The notes beneath the pieces are model-generated. The model was given only the letters and a program-made list of their open reading frames with translations, did not search any database and was not told the origin of the DNA. A stretch of 64,000 nucleotides of DNA from Hyphomicrobium sp. GTDB taxonomy: Bacteria > Pseudomonadota > Alphaproteobacteria > Rhizobiales > Hyphomicrobiaceae. The DNA lies in assembly GCA_030148725.1 (NCBI GenBank), contig JASBSU010000004.1, positions 124,001-188,000 on the forward strand, written 5' to 3'. Positions 50,073 through 59,950 of this stretch are shown piece by piece (the first letter of the stretch is position 1; each line of letters opens with the position of its first letter). The translations under genes were made by a program, and so were the position numbers.

Positions 50073-50999
50073 TTAGCAGTAGGAGCAACCGGATTTGCGC
50101 AGCTCGGTCACGTGTTTTTCGAGCTGCTCGTAGAGGTCCTCGGGCGCGCCGGGGATGGCGCGGTCGCCAACAAGGAAGTGCGGCGTGCCGTTGACGCCCA
50201 TCTTCTTGGCCAGCGCTTCCGACTTCTTGATCTCGGCGTCCACCTCGGGAGAGGCCATGTCCTTCTTGAGCTTGTCGAGGTCGAGGCCGAGCTTGCCGGC
50301 AAGGGCGAGCGCGGACGCCTCGTTCATAACGCCCTTGGCTTCGAGCATGGCGCGATGGACTTCCCAATACTTGCCCTGCTTGCCGGACGCGATCGCGACG
50401 CGAGAGGCTTCCTCCGAACCCTTCGACAGGATCGGCAGCTCCTTGAAGACGACGCGGACATTCTTGTCGGTGTCGACCAGCTTGACGATGTCGTGCAGGC
50501 CGCGCTTGCAGTAGCCGCAGTTGTAATCGAAGAACTCGACGACGGTGATGTCGCCGTTGGGGTTGCCGGCGACGTCAGCGGTCGGGTCGCGATAGATTTC
50601 CTTGGCGTTCTCGGCGATCGCCTTCTTGAGCTTCTCCGCCTGCTCTTTCTCCATCTTCGTTTCGAGCGCCGTCTGCGCCTCGAGGAAGATTTCGGGATTG
50701 TTGACCAGGTAGTTCTTGATGATCAGCTCGATGTCTTTCTTCTGCGCGGCCGAGAACTCGGACGTCGCGGGTGCGCTCGGCGCGGCAGGGGCTGCCGGCG
50801 CAGCCGTCACTGCCGGATTGGCGGGCGCGTCGTCAGACTGCGCGAGCACGATCGGTGCATCTGCCGGGGCATTCGGAGCGACTTGAGAAGTGCCGAGCAT
50901 CACGAGACCGGCGAGCAGTGCGACGGCGGGAACGGCAAGCCAGACGGCACGGCTCTCGGTCAGCACGCGCAGCAGCGGGGGACGGGGATTTACGGACAT
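50073..50999 (-). CDS. DsbA/Com1-like thiol-disulfide oxidoreductase
   Basis: N-terminal TM; VVEFFDYNCGYCKRGLHDIVKLV (CGYC); GVNGTPHFLVGDRAIPGAP. Confidence 0.92.
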   Translation of the reverse strand: MSVNPRPPLLRVLTESRAVWLAVPAVALLAGLVMLGTSQVAPNAPADAPIVLAQSDDAPANPAVTAAPAAPAAPSAPATSEFSAAQKKDIELIIKNYLVNNPEIFLEAQTALETKMEKEQAEKLKKAIAENAKEIYRDPTADVAGNPNGDITVVEFFDYNCGYCKRGLHDIVKLVDTDKNVRVVFKELPILSKGSEEASRVAIASGKQGKYWEVHRAMLEAKGVMNEASALALAGKLGLDLDKLKKDMASPEVDAEIKKSEALAKKMGVNGTPHFLVGDRAIPGAPEDLYEQLEKHVTELRKSGCSYC

Positions 51000-51051
51000 T
51001 CTTGGGGCCTCTTGGAAACTGTCGCAGCGTTCAGCGCTCGGTGCGGGCAGC

Positions 51052-51117
51052 GATCAGGTATGGGTTTTGATCAGGTCTGGTTGTGATCAGGATCTGTATG
51101 ATCAGGTCTGGGGTTTG
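51052..51117. repeat. four degenerate gatcaggtctg-type tandem repeats
   Basis: gatcagg occurrences at 51052, 51069, 51085 and 51100, spaced 17/16/15 bp. Confidence 0.8.
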
Positions 51118-52538
51118 TAGTTGATGATGTCGTCGTTCTTCAGCCACTCAGGGGTCCCAGACCGTAGTCGCGTCTGTGCGCGCTTAGCGAACAGTTGCGC
51201 CTGTTTGAGGTCGCCCTCCAGAAAATAGGCCTGGGCGATCATCGCGTCGGCCTCGGGCTGCTTGCCCTGCTTATAGTAGCTGTTTGCCAAAAGGCGATAG
51301 GCACGCGAATTTTCATCGTCAATCATGGACTTACGGAGGAGCGCCACGGATTCGTTAATGGCTTCCGGGCTCGGGTCGTCCTGCAGCGCGCCGGCAAGCT
51401 GGACGCGAATGAGGGAGGCGTTGGGGTCCAGCTTGAGTGCCTGGCGTAGGGCCGGAATAGCTTCGCGGTTTTTTCCAGCGCGGGTCAGCAGGTCGCCCCT
51501 CACCTCCCAGAAATAGGGGTTGTTCGGGCGCGCGGCGATGAGGCCGTCGACCTGCGCCAATGCCGACTCGAGGGCACCTGGGCCGCCCTTGAAGAAGCTT
51601 GCCAAGGCTCTCGCGTACCGGGCCGGCAGGCTCTGATCGGTCTCGGGGTAGCGGTTGAAGACCGTTTGCGGCCTCTCGAGGTAGCCCGACAGCTTGGCGC
51701 GCATCAGATCGTGCCGTAGCTGCAACTCGGCGGGATCCTTGTTTTTGTAATACGGGCTCGTCTCGACCAGCTTGCGCAAGCGCGCGAGACGATCGGTGGA
51801 GAGCGGATGGCTCCGCGCGAACGCTTCCTTCTGGGCGTCGGAGATGTACTCCTGGGCGGCGAAGCGCTCGAAGGTGGTGAGCATGCCGAGGCCGGACTGT
51901 TGCGTGGCGTTGAGCAGCGTGAGGCCGGCCTGGTCGGCGGCGGATTCCTGCTGGCGACGCTCGGCGAGCAGTGAGCGCATGATCACTTCATTGCCGCCGA
52001 AAAGGACGCCCTGGCCGGCCCCGCCGAGGCCTTCACCGCCGGTGACGCCACCGGCGACGATGAGGCCGATGCCAAGGATCTGCGCCAGCAGTGAGCGTGT
52101 CTGGTCCTTGGCGATGCGGGCGCGCAGGGCCGCCATGTGGCCGCCGGTGATGTGGCCTGTTTCGTGGGCGATGACGCCGATCACCTCGTTCGGTGTGTTG
52201 GCCTGCATCAGCGTGCCCGTGTGAACGAACACGTTGCGGCCGTCGAGAACGAAGGCGTTGAAGGCATCGTTCTGCACGATGCGCATCTTGATGCGACCGG
52301 AGCCGAAGCCGGCGGCCTTGAACAACGGGCGCGCGTAATCGTTGAGGACGTTCTCGATCTCGGTGTCGCGGATCAGCGGCAGGTTCTGCGCCGATGCAGA
52401 GGGAGCAAGGCTCGTCGATGTCGCGGCAATCAACCCGCAGAGCAGCACCATCTTCGGCCAAGTCGCCTTGGTTTTCCTGGGCGATACTGGCGGCATCGAC
52501 ATCGGCTGTGGCACCTTGCTCGACAAAGGTTTTTGCAT
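51102..52538 (-). CDS. M48 family metalloprotease with C-terminal TPRs (BepA/YfgC-like)
   Basis: VIGVIAHETGHITGGHMAALRARIAK (HExxH variant HETGH), TPR-like ALRQALKLDPNASLIRVQLAGALQ. Confidence 0.93.
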   Translation of the reverse strand: MQKPLSSKVPQPMSMPPVSPRKTKATWPKMVLLCGLIAATSTSLAPSASAQNLPLIRDTEIENVLNDYARPLFKAAGFGSGRIKMRIVQNDAFNAFVLDGRNVFVHTGTLMQANTPNEVIGVIAHETGHITGGHMAALRARIAKDQTRSLLAQILGIGLIVAGGVTGGEGLGGAGQGVLFGGNEVIMRSLLAERRQQESAADQAGLTLLNATQQSGLGMLTTFERFAAQEYISDAQKEAFARSHPLSTDRLARLRKLVETSPYYKNKDPAELQLRHDLMRAKLSGYLERPQTVFNRYPETDQSLPARYARALASFFKGGPGALESALAQVDGLIAARPNNPYFWEVRGDLLTRAGKNREAIPALRQALKLDPNASLIRVQLAGALQDDPSPEAINESVALLRKSMIDDENSRAYRLLANSYYKQGKQPEADAMIAQAYFLEGDLKQAQLFAKRAQTRLRSGTPEWLKNDDIINYKPQT

Positions 52539-52724
52539 CCCGGCTGGACCCTAGTAAGGGCTCGAACGGGCGTCAACGCAAGCCTTCCGCGGCCGGTCAG
52601 TCTGGCTTATACGCGCTGAGAAAGCGGAGCGATTTCGGCGACGGCGGCGTATGTTAGCAGGCGACGCGGCAGGAATTTGGCGGCAGGCCCAAACTGCACG
52701 TTACGCATACGTAATGGACACTTC

Positions 52725-53942
52725 ATGGCAGACCCGAAACCTAACCGACTCCGGACCGCTGCAGCCCTCCTGACGGGCGGGTCCCATATCGTCGCCTCGG
52801 CGCGCAGCGACATCTCGAGTTTCATCGTCATGGACGTGATGCGGGCGGCGCAGGCGGCGGAAAAGGCAGGCCGGACGATCGTACACATGGAGGTTGGCCA
52901 GCCTGGCACTGCAGCGCCGCGGGCAGCGCGCGAAGCCGCCAAGCGTGCGCTCGACAGCGAGACGCTCGGCTACACTATGGCGCTCGGCAACGATGCCCTG
53001 CGGGAGCGGATCGCCAAACACTATGCCGACTGGTACGGCGTGCGCGTCCCTGCGGAGCGCATCGCGGTGACGTGCGGCTCCTCGGGCGCGTTCGTGCTGG
53101 CGTTCCTGGCGCTGTTCGACGTCGGTGACGCGGTGGCGCTGCCGTCGCCGGGGTATCCATGCTACCGGCACATCCTGACCGCGCTCGGTCAACGGCCGGT
53201 GATGATCGAGACGGGCGCTCAGAACGAATGGATGCCGACGCCTGCGGACATCGCGCGCGTCGCGCACCAGGACGGCGTCAAGGGACTGCTGATCGCGAGC
53301 CCGGCCAATCCGACCGGCACGATGATCTCCAGGGCACGGCTCGCAGAACTTTCGGCCGCATGCCGACAGCATGGCGTGGTCCTGATCTCCGACGAGATCT
53401 ACCACGGGCTCACCTACACGGGTGCCGCCGCGACAGTGCTCGTGGAGACGGACGATGCGGTGGTGATCAACAGCTTCTCGAAGTATTTCTCGATGACCGG
53501 CTGGCGTATCGGCTGGATGGTGGTGCCGGAGGTGCTCGTCCGCCGTGTCGAGCGGCTGGCGCAGAACCTCTACATATCGCCGCCGTCGATCTCGCAGGTG
53601 GCGGCGCTCGGGGCTTTTGAGGCAGGCGACGAGCTTGAAGCCAACCGCGCGGTTTATGCGGCCAACCGGGAGCAGCTGCTGAACGAGTTGCCGAAGGCAG
53701 GGTTCAAGACGTTCGCGCCGCCCGATGGTGCCTTCTACCTTTATTGCGACGTCAGCCATCTCACGGACGACGCCGGGGCGTTGGCATCGCGTATCCTGGC
53801 CGAGGCGGGCGTTGCCGTAACCCCGGGGATCGATTTCGACGAGGAGCGCGGCAACAAATTCCTGCGCTTTTCCTATGCGGGTACAACCGCAGATATCGCG
53901 GAGGCGGGGAGGCGTCTGCGCGTATGGGCGGCGAGCCGGTAA
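52725..53942 (+). CDS. PLP-dependent class I/II aminotransferase
   Basis: HMEVGQPGTAAPRAAREAAKRALDSETLGYTMALGNDALRERIAKHYADWYGV, NSFSKYFSMTGWRIGWMVVPE. Confidence 0.95.
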   Translation: MADPKPNRLRTAAALLTGGSHIVASARSDISSFIVMDVMRAAQAAEKAGRTIVHMEVGQPGTAAPRAAREAAKRALDSETLGYTMALGNDALRERIAKHYADWYGVRVPAERIAVTCGSSGAFVLAFLALFDVGDAVALPSPGYPCYRHILTALGQRPVMIETGAQNEWMPTPADIARVAHQDGVKGLLIASPANPTGTMISRARLAELSAACRQHGVVLISDEIYHGLTYTGAAATVLVETDDAVVINSFSKYFSMTGWRIGWMVVPEVLVRRVERLAQNLYISPPSISQVAALGAFEAGDELEANRAVYAANREQLLNELPKAGFKTFAPPDGAFYLYCDVSHLTDDAGALASRILAEAGVAVTPGIDFDEERGNKFLRFSYAGTTADIAEAGRRLRVWAASR

Positions 53943-54053
53943 CGCTTCCCTAACCGCCCGAAAAATCCTCCGACGGATTGGAACGGGGGCTCCCGTTACT
54001 CGATCAACAGCGGCGCAGAGTGAACGCGGCTGGCAATCGATCAGGAGATTCCC

Positions 54054-54695
54054 ATGAATAACATTTCACGTGCGCTCGCCGTCGCCCTGATGGCCGCGAC
54101 CCTTCCGGCCACCATCGTGCTGGCGCAGCAGGCGCCCACCGCCGACAAGACCGGCGACAAGCCGGCCGTCGAGAAGAGCGAAGGCCGTCGCGGCCCGTCG
54201 CCCGAAACGCTGGCTCGCCTCGAAGACGGACGCATCGCGTTCGCCAAGGCGGCCCTGAAGCTTACGCCGGACCAGGAGAAGCTGTGGGCGCCTGTAGAGG
54301 AGAAGATCCGCGCTAACTTCGAAGAGCGCCAGAAGAACCGTGCTGATCGCCAGGCGAAGCGCGAGGAGCGCAAGGCGAAGGGCGAGGAAGGCAAGCGTGA
54401 GAAGCTGGCACTGCCGGAGCGCATCGAAAAGCGCAGCGAGCGGATGACGAAAATGGCAGAGCACCTCAACGAGCGTGCTGCCAAGACGAAGGCCTTCGCA
54501 GAGACGCTCAAGCCGCTCTATGCGACCTTCAGCGAGGAGCAGCAGGCGGTTGCCGGCAAGGTGCTCGGGCAGTTCTTCGGTCATGAAGGACATGGCCCGC
54601 GCGGTCCGCGCTGGGCGATGCATCGCGGCTACGGCAAGGGTCCGGGGCATGGTCCGCACGGCGGTCATGACCGCGGCGGTCCCGACGTCGAGTAA
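54054..54695 (+). CDS. exported LTXXQ-motif (Spy/CpxP-like) protein
   Basis: signal peptide; KAALKLTPDQEKLWAPVEEKIRANFEERQKNRADRQ...; His/Gly-rich C-terminus. Confidence 0.82.
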   Translation: MNNISRALAVALMAATLPATIVLAQQAPTADKTGDKPAVEKSEGRRGPSPETLARLEDGRIAFAKAALKLTPDQEKLWAPVEEKIRANFEERQKNRADRQAKREERKAKGEEGKREKLALPERIEKRSERMTKMAEHLNERAAKTKAFAETLKPLYATFSEEQQAVAGKVLGQFFGHEGHGPRGPRWAMHRGYGKGPGHGPHGGHDRGGPDVE

Positions 54696-54720
54696 TCGAG
54701 GGTTCACCACCGAATAAAAG

Positions 54721-54755
54721 AAGGGCCGGAGCATTGCTCCGGCCCTTTTGTTTTT
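54721..54755 (+). terminator. rho-independent terminator between convergent genes
   Basis: aagggccggagc-att-gctccggccctttt-gttttt. Confidence 0.8.
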
Positions 54756-54770
54756 GGAGGTGCGGCTCGT

Positions 54771-57716
54771 TCAGCCGCCGAGCTTGCGCTGCCACCAGCC
54801 CTTGCGTACGGGCGCAGAGGATGACGGCTCTTCTTCGGTTACGGTGACATCTTCGGTCGTTTGCCCGACGACGATGCGCTCGAGGCGCGGTTCGCTCGAT
54901 GTGGCCGTTCGGCGGCGGAGTGCCGGTGCCTGTGCGGGCTCGGGCGTCTCGACAGCCGGGGCGCGCGCGGAGGCTTCTGCATGCGCTTCGGGTTCGGTGT
55001 GCGCGGGCTGCTTGGCGGCTGGCGCCTCCGGCGCGCGCTGTTCGTGGCTGCGGCGAACTTCCTTGGCGGGAAGATCGTCGTTTGCGTCAGCGGGCAGTTC
55101 GGGGAAATCGGCTACGGCCTCGGCATGGCCAGAGCGCTCGTCGCCGGCCTCGCCGTGCACCTCGTAGGATGGCGGCTCGTCGATATAGGGCTGCTCGCCC
55201 GAACCGTTTCCGGCATTCAATTCGCCACTGCGCTCACCACGGTCGCGACCGCGACGTCCACCGCGGCGTCCACGCCGACGGCTGCGGCCGCCGGTGCGCT
55301 CGCGTGCCGGCTCGCCATCCTGTGAGCGGGCGCCCTGCTCCCCTGCACGCTGCTCGCGATCGGGGTCGGCGTCGTGTTCATGGTCATGATCGTGGTCATG
55401 ATCGTGATCGTGATCGTGATCGTGGAACTCGCCGTTCGATGCCGCGCCTTCGCCGGACTCGTGCTCGTGGCTTTCGGCGTCGTCGTCGTACGAGATTTCC
55501 TCGACGTTGCCACGCTGCTCGCCGGAGAAGCGCTGGCCGTTCTCGTCGCGCTCACCGCGGCGTCCACCACGGCGACGGCGGCGGCGACGACGCGAACCGT
55601 TGCCCTGTTCGCTGCTGCCGTTGCGCTCTTCGCGATCCTCAGCGATCTCCTCGCGCGGTTCGCTCTGCTCGAACACGCCGCCTTCGTCGTCTCCCTCGAA
55701 GCCGGATTCCATGTTCACGACGTTACGCTCGATGCGCCGCTGCGGCTGGGCCGGAGCTGCGCCCTTCTCGATGGTGAAGTTGGCGCCTGCGAGCTTCTCG
55801 GATCCGGTGACGACGATCGGCAGCCCGAGGCGCGCCTCCATGTCGTTGATGAAGGGGCGCTTGTTGTTGAGGATATAGAGCGCCACGGTCGGGGTCGTGG
55901 TAGCGATAAGAGGCGCTCGGGTGCCAGCCATGATCGCATCCTCGAGGCCGCGCAGCACAGCCAGTGCGACGCTTTCCGTCGAACGGATGATGCCGGTGCC
56001 CTGGCAGTGCGGGCACTGCGAGGTGGAGCCTTCAAGAACGCCGGTGCGCAGACGCTGGCGCGACATTTCCATGAGGCCGAAATGCGAGATGCGGCCAACC
56101 TGGATGCGTGCGCGGTCGAAGCGAAGCGCTTCTTTCAACCGGCGCTCGACGGCGCGGTTGTTGCGCTTCTCCTCCATGTCGATGAAGTCGATGACGATGA
56201 GCCCGGCGAGGTCGCGCAACTTGAGCTGGCGGGCGATCTCGTCTGCGGCTTCGAGGTTCGTATGATAGGCGGTCTCTTCGATCGAGAACTCGCGCGTTGC
56301 CTTGCCGGAGTTGACGTCGATGGCGACGAGCGCCTCGGTCTGGTTTATGACGAGGTAGCCACCCGAACGAAGCGTGACGTAGGGGCTGAACATGGCGTTC
56401 AGCTGCCGCTCGATCTGGTAGCGCGTGAAGAGGGGCTCGGGCTCCTGATACTGAATGACGTTCTTGGCATGGCTCGGCATGAGCATGCGCATGAAGTCTT
56501 TGGCTTCACGGTGCGCCTCGCCGCCGGCGACGACGACTTCCTCGACATCCTTATTGTAGAGGTCGCGGATCGAGCGCTTGATGAGGTTGCCTTCCTCGTA
56601 GACGAGGTTCGGGGCCTGGCTCTGCAGCGTCAGGTCGCGCACGCTCTCCCAGAGGCGCAGCAGGTATTCGAAGTCCCGCTTGATTTCCTGCTTGGTGCGC
56701 GAAGCACCAGCGGTGCGGATGATGAGCCCCATGCCCTCCGGCACCTCCAGCTCGGCGGCAATCGCCTTGAGGCGCTTGCGGTCCTGCGGGTTGGTGATCT
56801 TGCGGGAGATGCCACCGCCGCGAGCGGTGTTCGGCATCAGCACAGTGTAGCGGCCGGCGAGCGACAGATAAGTGGTGAGAGCGGCGCCCTTGTTGCCGCG
56901 CTCTTCCTTGACGACCTGGACCAGGATGACCTGGCGACGCTTGATGACTTCCTGGATCTTGTAGCTGCGCGGACGCCGGCGTGGGCGTGAGGGCAGCTCC
57001 TCAAGGGCGTCCTCGCCCGTCGATACTTCGACCGGCGGGGGCGCGGAGGCATCGACCTCGCGAACCTCGCCCTGGGAACCATCGGCGGTGTTGGTGCTGG
57101 TGCCCGAAGCTTCGGCGGACGGTGCGGTCTCGACGGTGTTCTCGTTGGCAGCGACCTCGGACGATTCTTCGCGCGGCTCCGAGTGGAGGCGATCGTCGGC
57201 CGGTGCCGACTCGGCGAGCGTCTTGTGCGCCGGGGCGTCGTGGTCGTCTTCGTGTTCATCGTCGTGGTCGTGGTCATCGTCGTGATCGTCGCCCGCCGAC
57301 TGAGGGCCATGCGGTTCGATCTCGTCGATGCCGTCTTCGTCCTCGGCTGCCGGGGCCTTCGCAGCCTGGCGGCGCGCGAGCGCCTCGGCATGGGCGTCGA
57401 CAGCAGCTTCCTCGGCAGCTTCGGCAGCGGCTTCCTCGTCGAGGAGTGCCTGCCGGTCTGCGACCGGGATCTGATAGTAGTCAGGATGGATTTCGTTGAA
57501 GGCGAGGAAGCCGTGACGGTTGCCGCCGTACTCGACGAAAGCTGCCTGCAGGGACGGCTCAACGCGCGTCACCTTGGCGAGGTAAATATTGCCCCGGAGC
57601 AGCTTCCGGGCGGCAGATTCGAAGTCGAATTCCTCTACGCGGCCGTTGCGGAGCACCACGACCCGAGTCTCCTCGGGGTGGGTGGCATCGATAAGCATCT
57701 TGTTGTTGTTGGACAT
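54771..57716 (-). CDS. rne: ribonuclease E/G
   Basis: 981 aa; MSNNNKMLIDATHPEETRVVVLRNGRVEEFDFESAARKLLRGNIYLAKVTRVEPSLQAAFVEYGGNRHGFLAF...; LIVIDFIDMEEKRNNRAVERRLKEAL; zinc-link-like CPHCQGTG. Confidence 0.97.
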   Translation of the reverse strand: MSNNNKMLIDATHPEETRVVVLRNGRVEEFDFESAARKLLRGNIYLAKVTRVEPSLQAAFVEYGGNRHGFLAFNEIHPDYYQIPVADRQALLDEEAAAEAAEEAAVDAHAEALARRQAAKAPAAEDEDGIDEIEPHGPQSAGDDHDDDHDHDDEHEDDHDAPAHKTLAESAPADDRLHSEPREESSEVAANENTVETAPSAEASGTSTNTADGSQGEVREVDASAPPPVEVSTGEDALEELPSRPRRRPRSYKIQEVIKRRQVILVQVVKEERGNKGAALTTYLSLAGRYTVLMPNTARGGGISRKITNPQDRKRLKAIAAELEVPEGMGLIIRTAGASRTKQEIKRDFEYLLRLWESVRDLTLQSQAPNLVYEEGNLIKRSIRDLYNKDVEEVVVAGGEAHREAKDFMRMLMPSHAKNVIQYQEPEPLFTRYQIERQLNAMFSPYVTLRSGGYLVINQTEALVAIDVNSGKATREFSIEETAYHTNLEAADEIARQLKLRDLAGLIVIDFIDMEEKRNNRAVERRLKEALRFDRARIQVGRISHFGLMEMSRQRLRTGVLEGSTSQCPHCQGTGIIRSTESVALAVLRGLEDAIMAGTRAPLIATTTPTVALYILNNKRPFINDMEARLGLPIVVTGSEKLAGANFTIEKGAAPAQPQRRIERNVVNMESGFEGDDEGGVFEQSEPREEIAEDREERNGSSEQGNGSRRRRRRRRGGRRGERDENGQRFSGEQRGNVEEISYDDDAESHEHESGEGAASNGEFHDHDHDHDHDHDHDHEHDADPDREQRAGEQGARSQDGEPARERTGGRSRRRGRRGGRRGRDRGERSGELNAGNGSGEQPYIDEPPSYEVHGEAGDERSGHAEAVADFPELPADANDDLPAKEVRRSHEQRAPEAPAAKQPAHTEPEAHAEASARAPAVETPEPAQAPALRRRTATSSEPRLERIVVGQTTEDVTVTEEEPSSSAPVRKGWWQRKLGG
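55375..55428. repeat. His-Asp codon repeat inside rne (C-terminal region)
   Basis: tandem (gatcgt/catgat) hexamers encoding FHDHDHDHDHDHDHDHEHD on the minus strand. Confidence 0.85.
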
Positions 57717-58498
57717 TTATTCCGTTCCTTGGCGCGGCGGCTGGGCAGCCTGTCGCTCCGCTCCTCGGTCCGGTGTCGAGCCGGGACGGGCACGGGCAGG
57801 GGCAGCTCTCTGGCGCGCAACTTTGGTTGGGTGGGTTGAATGGAAGTGGGCGAAGATGGTGAGCGGCACAGCCTTTCGCCGCCGGTGGAAACCGGGCGTG
57901 CGCAGCGGCGCGGACGATGGCGCGCTGAAGCTTGCGAATAGCTGATGCCGAAGTCTGGCATTCCAAGGTCTTTCAATGGTTTGAAGGCAGATGCGAGGGG
58001 TCGCGCTACCTTCGGTGTTGCCCCATCTCGGCGGGGCGCCGGGCGGTACTTCGCCTGCTCCCAACGCCTGCCTTTCACTGGCGATGCCGGAGCGTGAACT
58101 GCTGATTGCCAAAGTTTCGAGCCGCTAGCATCGCGCCGGGCGCAGGCTTGACCCTCAGGCTGATGGCTCCGATGCGATAGCGAACGGAGCAAAATGCTTG
58201 CGGGCGCAGGGCGAACTGCTCGATCGTCGGTCTGCAGCAGGGCCTTCCCTCACGGGTGGGCGAACCGGCGCGAACGAACGAACGGTTGCCCGTCCAACTC
58301 GTCCTTGCGGCGCACAAATGCCCAGCAAGAGAGCCGCTGCATCAACGAATAGAAAGTACGGGTTCGCCGGTGTGCTTGCAAGCGTGTTATAAGGCAACGC
58401 TCGCGAACCAACCGGCCAACATCCTGCAATTTGAGGGAAAATCGGAAAAGGTTTGGTTAAAATACGATCGGGAACGCGGGAGAGGGTTCGCGGCGGGG

Positions 58499-59785
58499 AT
58501 GTGGCAGCATCTGCAACAAAAAAGCGTGCCTGGGTTCAAGGCCGCATTGGCAAGACTGCTCGTTGCGGTATTGACGCTGGCGGGCCTCGCGGTGGTTTCC
58601 GGTGCAGCCTACGCCGAACAGACCAGTGTTCACCGTAAGACAGCCTCGGTCGAGGCACGCCGCGCTGACGTAAAGACCGCGGCTGATGCCACGACGTTCG
58701 TCCTCGGCTTGTCGGGCGGTGTCCGGGCGGAAATATTCACACTGTCAGACCCTTACCGGGTTGTGGTCGATCTGCCGGATGTCGCATTCCAGCTTGAGGA
58801 TGGCAGTGGCAGCAAGGCGCAGGGGCTGATTGCCGGCTTCCGCTATGGGCTCCTGGCAGAGGGGAAGGCGCGTGTCGTCATCGATACGAAGGGACCGGTA
58901 TCGATCAAGCGTGCCGACATGCAGCCGAGCGGCGGCAAGAGCGTCGATCTCGCCATCGTTCTTGTGCCGACCTCGGCACAGGCGTTCGGTGGGGGCACGG
59001 GGGTTGGACAGAAGAATGCTGCTCCGCTCAAGCCTGCAACCGCCGATACAACGCCGGCGCCCCCAAAACGCAATCGCGTCAAGCCTTTGGTGCTGATCGA
59101 TCCTGGGCATGGCGGGATCGATCCGGGCGCGGCGAGTGCCAGCAGTCTCAAGGAAAAGGCGGTCGTGCTGGCGGTCGGTCTGGCGTTGAAGGAACGGCTT
59201 GCCGCGGGTGGCCGGTATGACGTCCGGATGACGCGCGCAACCGACGTGTTCATTTCGCTCGACCAACGCCTCGCGATGTCGCGTGAGCTGGATGCGGACC
59301 TCTTTATCTCGCTGCACGCCGACTCCATCGCGAAGCGCACCGCCCGCAACGTGCGTGGGGCGACCGTCTACACGCTTTCCGAGAAGGCGTCAGACGAGGA
59401 GGCGCGGCATATGGCCGAGAAGGAGAACAACTCCGACGCCATCGCAGGCCTGCAAACGGCGAAGTTCGAAGAGGTCGGTGAAGTCCGCAATATCCTGATC
59501 GACCTCCTGAAACGAGAGACCTCGAATTTTTCCGCGGACTTTTCCAATACGCTGGTCAAGCAACTCGGGACGAGTATATCGCTGTCGCAGCGCCCGCAGC
59601 GGTCGGCCGCATTCAAAGTGCTGCGGCAGGCTGATACGCCCTCGGTGCTCGTGGAACTCGGCTACATGAGCCACCCTGAAGACGAGAAACTGCTCAATTC
59701 CGTGGCCTGGCAGCGGCGTGTCGCCGCGTCCATCGGTGTGGCCATCGATTCGTACTTCTCGAAGCGTACGGCGAAGGCCCGCTGA
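58499..59785 (+). CDS. N-acetylmuramoyl-L-alanine amidase with AMIN domain
   Basis: VLIDPGHGGIDPGAAS, RLAMSRELDADLFISLHADSI, VLVELGYMSHPEDEKLL; N-terminal signal/TM; start chosen at 58499. Confidence 0.94.
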   Translation: MWQHLQQKSVPGFKAALARLLVAVLTLAGLAVVSGAAYAEQTSVHRKTASVEARRADVKTAADATTFVLGLSGGVRAEIFTLSDPYRVVVDLPDVAFQLEDGSGSKAQGLIAGFRYGLLAEGKARVVIDTKGPVSIKRADMQPSGGKSVDLAIVLVPTSAQAFGGGTGVGQKNAAPLKPATADTTPAPPKRNRVKPLVLIDPGHGGIDPGAASASSLKEKAVVLAVGLALKERLAAGGRYDVRMTRATDVFISLDQRLAMSRELDADLFISLHADSIAKRTARNVRGATVYTLSEKASDEEARHMAEKENNSDAIAGLQTAKFEEVGEVRNILIDLLKRETSNFSADFSNTLVKQLGTSISLSQRPQRSAAFKVLRQADTPSVLVELGYMSHPEDEKLLNSVAWQRRVAASIGVAIDSYFSKRTAKAR

Positions 59786-59950
59786 GAAATCGGGATAAGA
59801 CGTTCGCGTGTTTATCTAAACGGCGGCAATCGACGACTTGATGCCACAATCCATGCTAATGTCCTGCTTCGCGACGTCGCCTCCTCAGGGACCGAAGGCT
59901 CGCGCGACATACCAGTGCAGCCGAATATTTACGCACAACGGACCTAGAGG

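Noticed and set aside
55374-56990. 538-aa plus-strand ORF opposite rne
   Set aside because: Antisense shadow; starts in the HD repeat and has no domain
57236-57294. Candidate CRISPR-like or VNTR array
   Set aside because: Codon-level repeat inside rne with no spacer structure; described as a His/Asp tract instead
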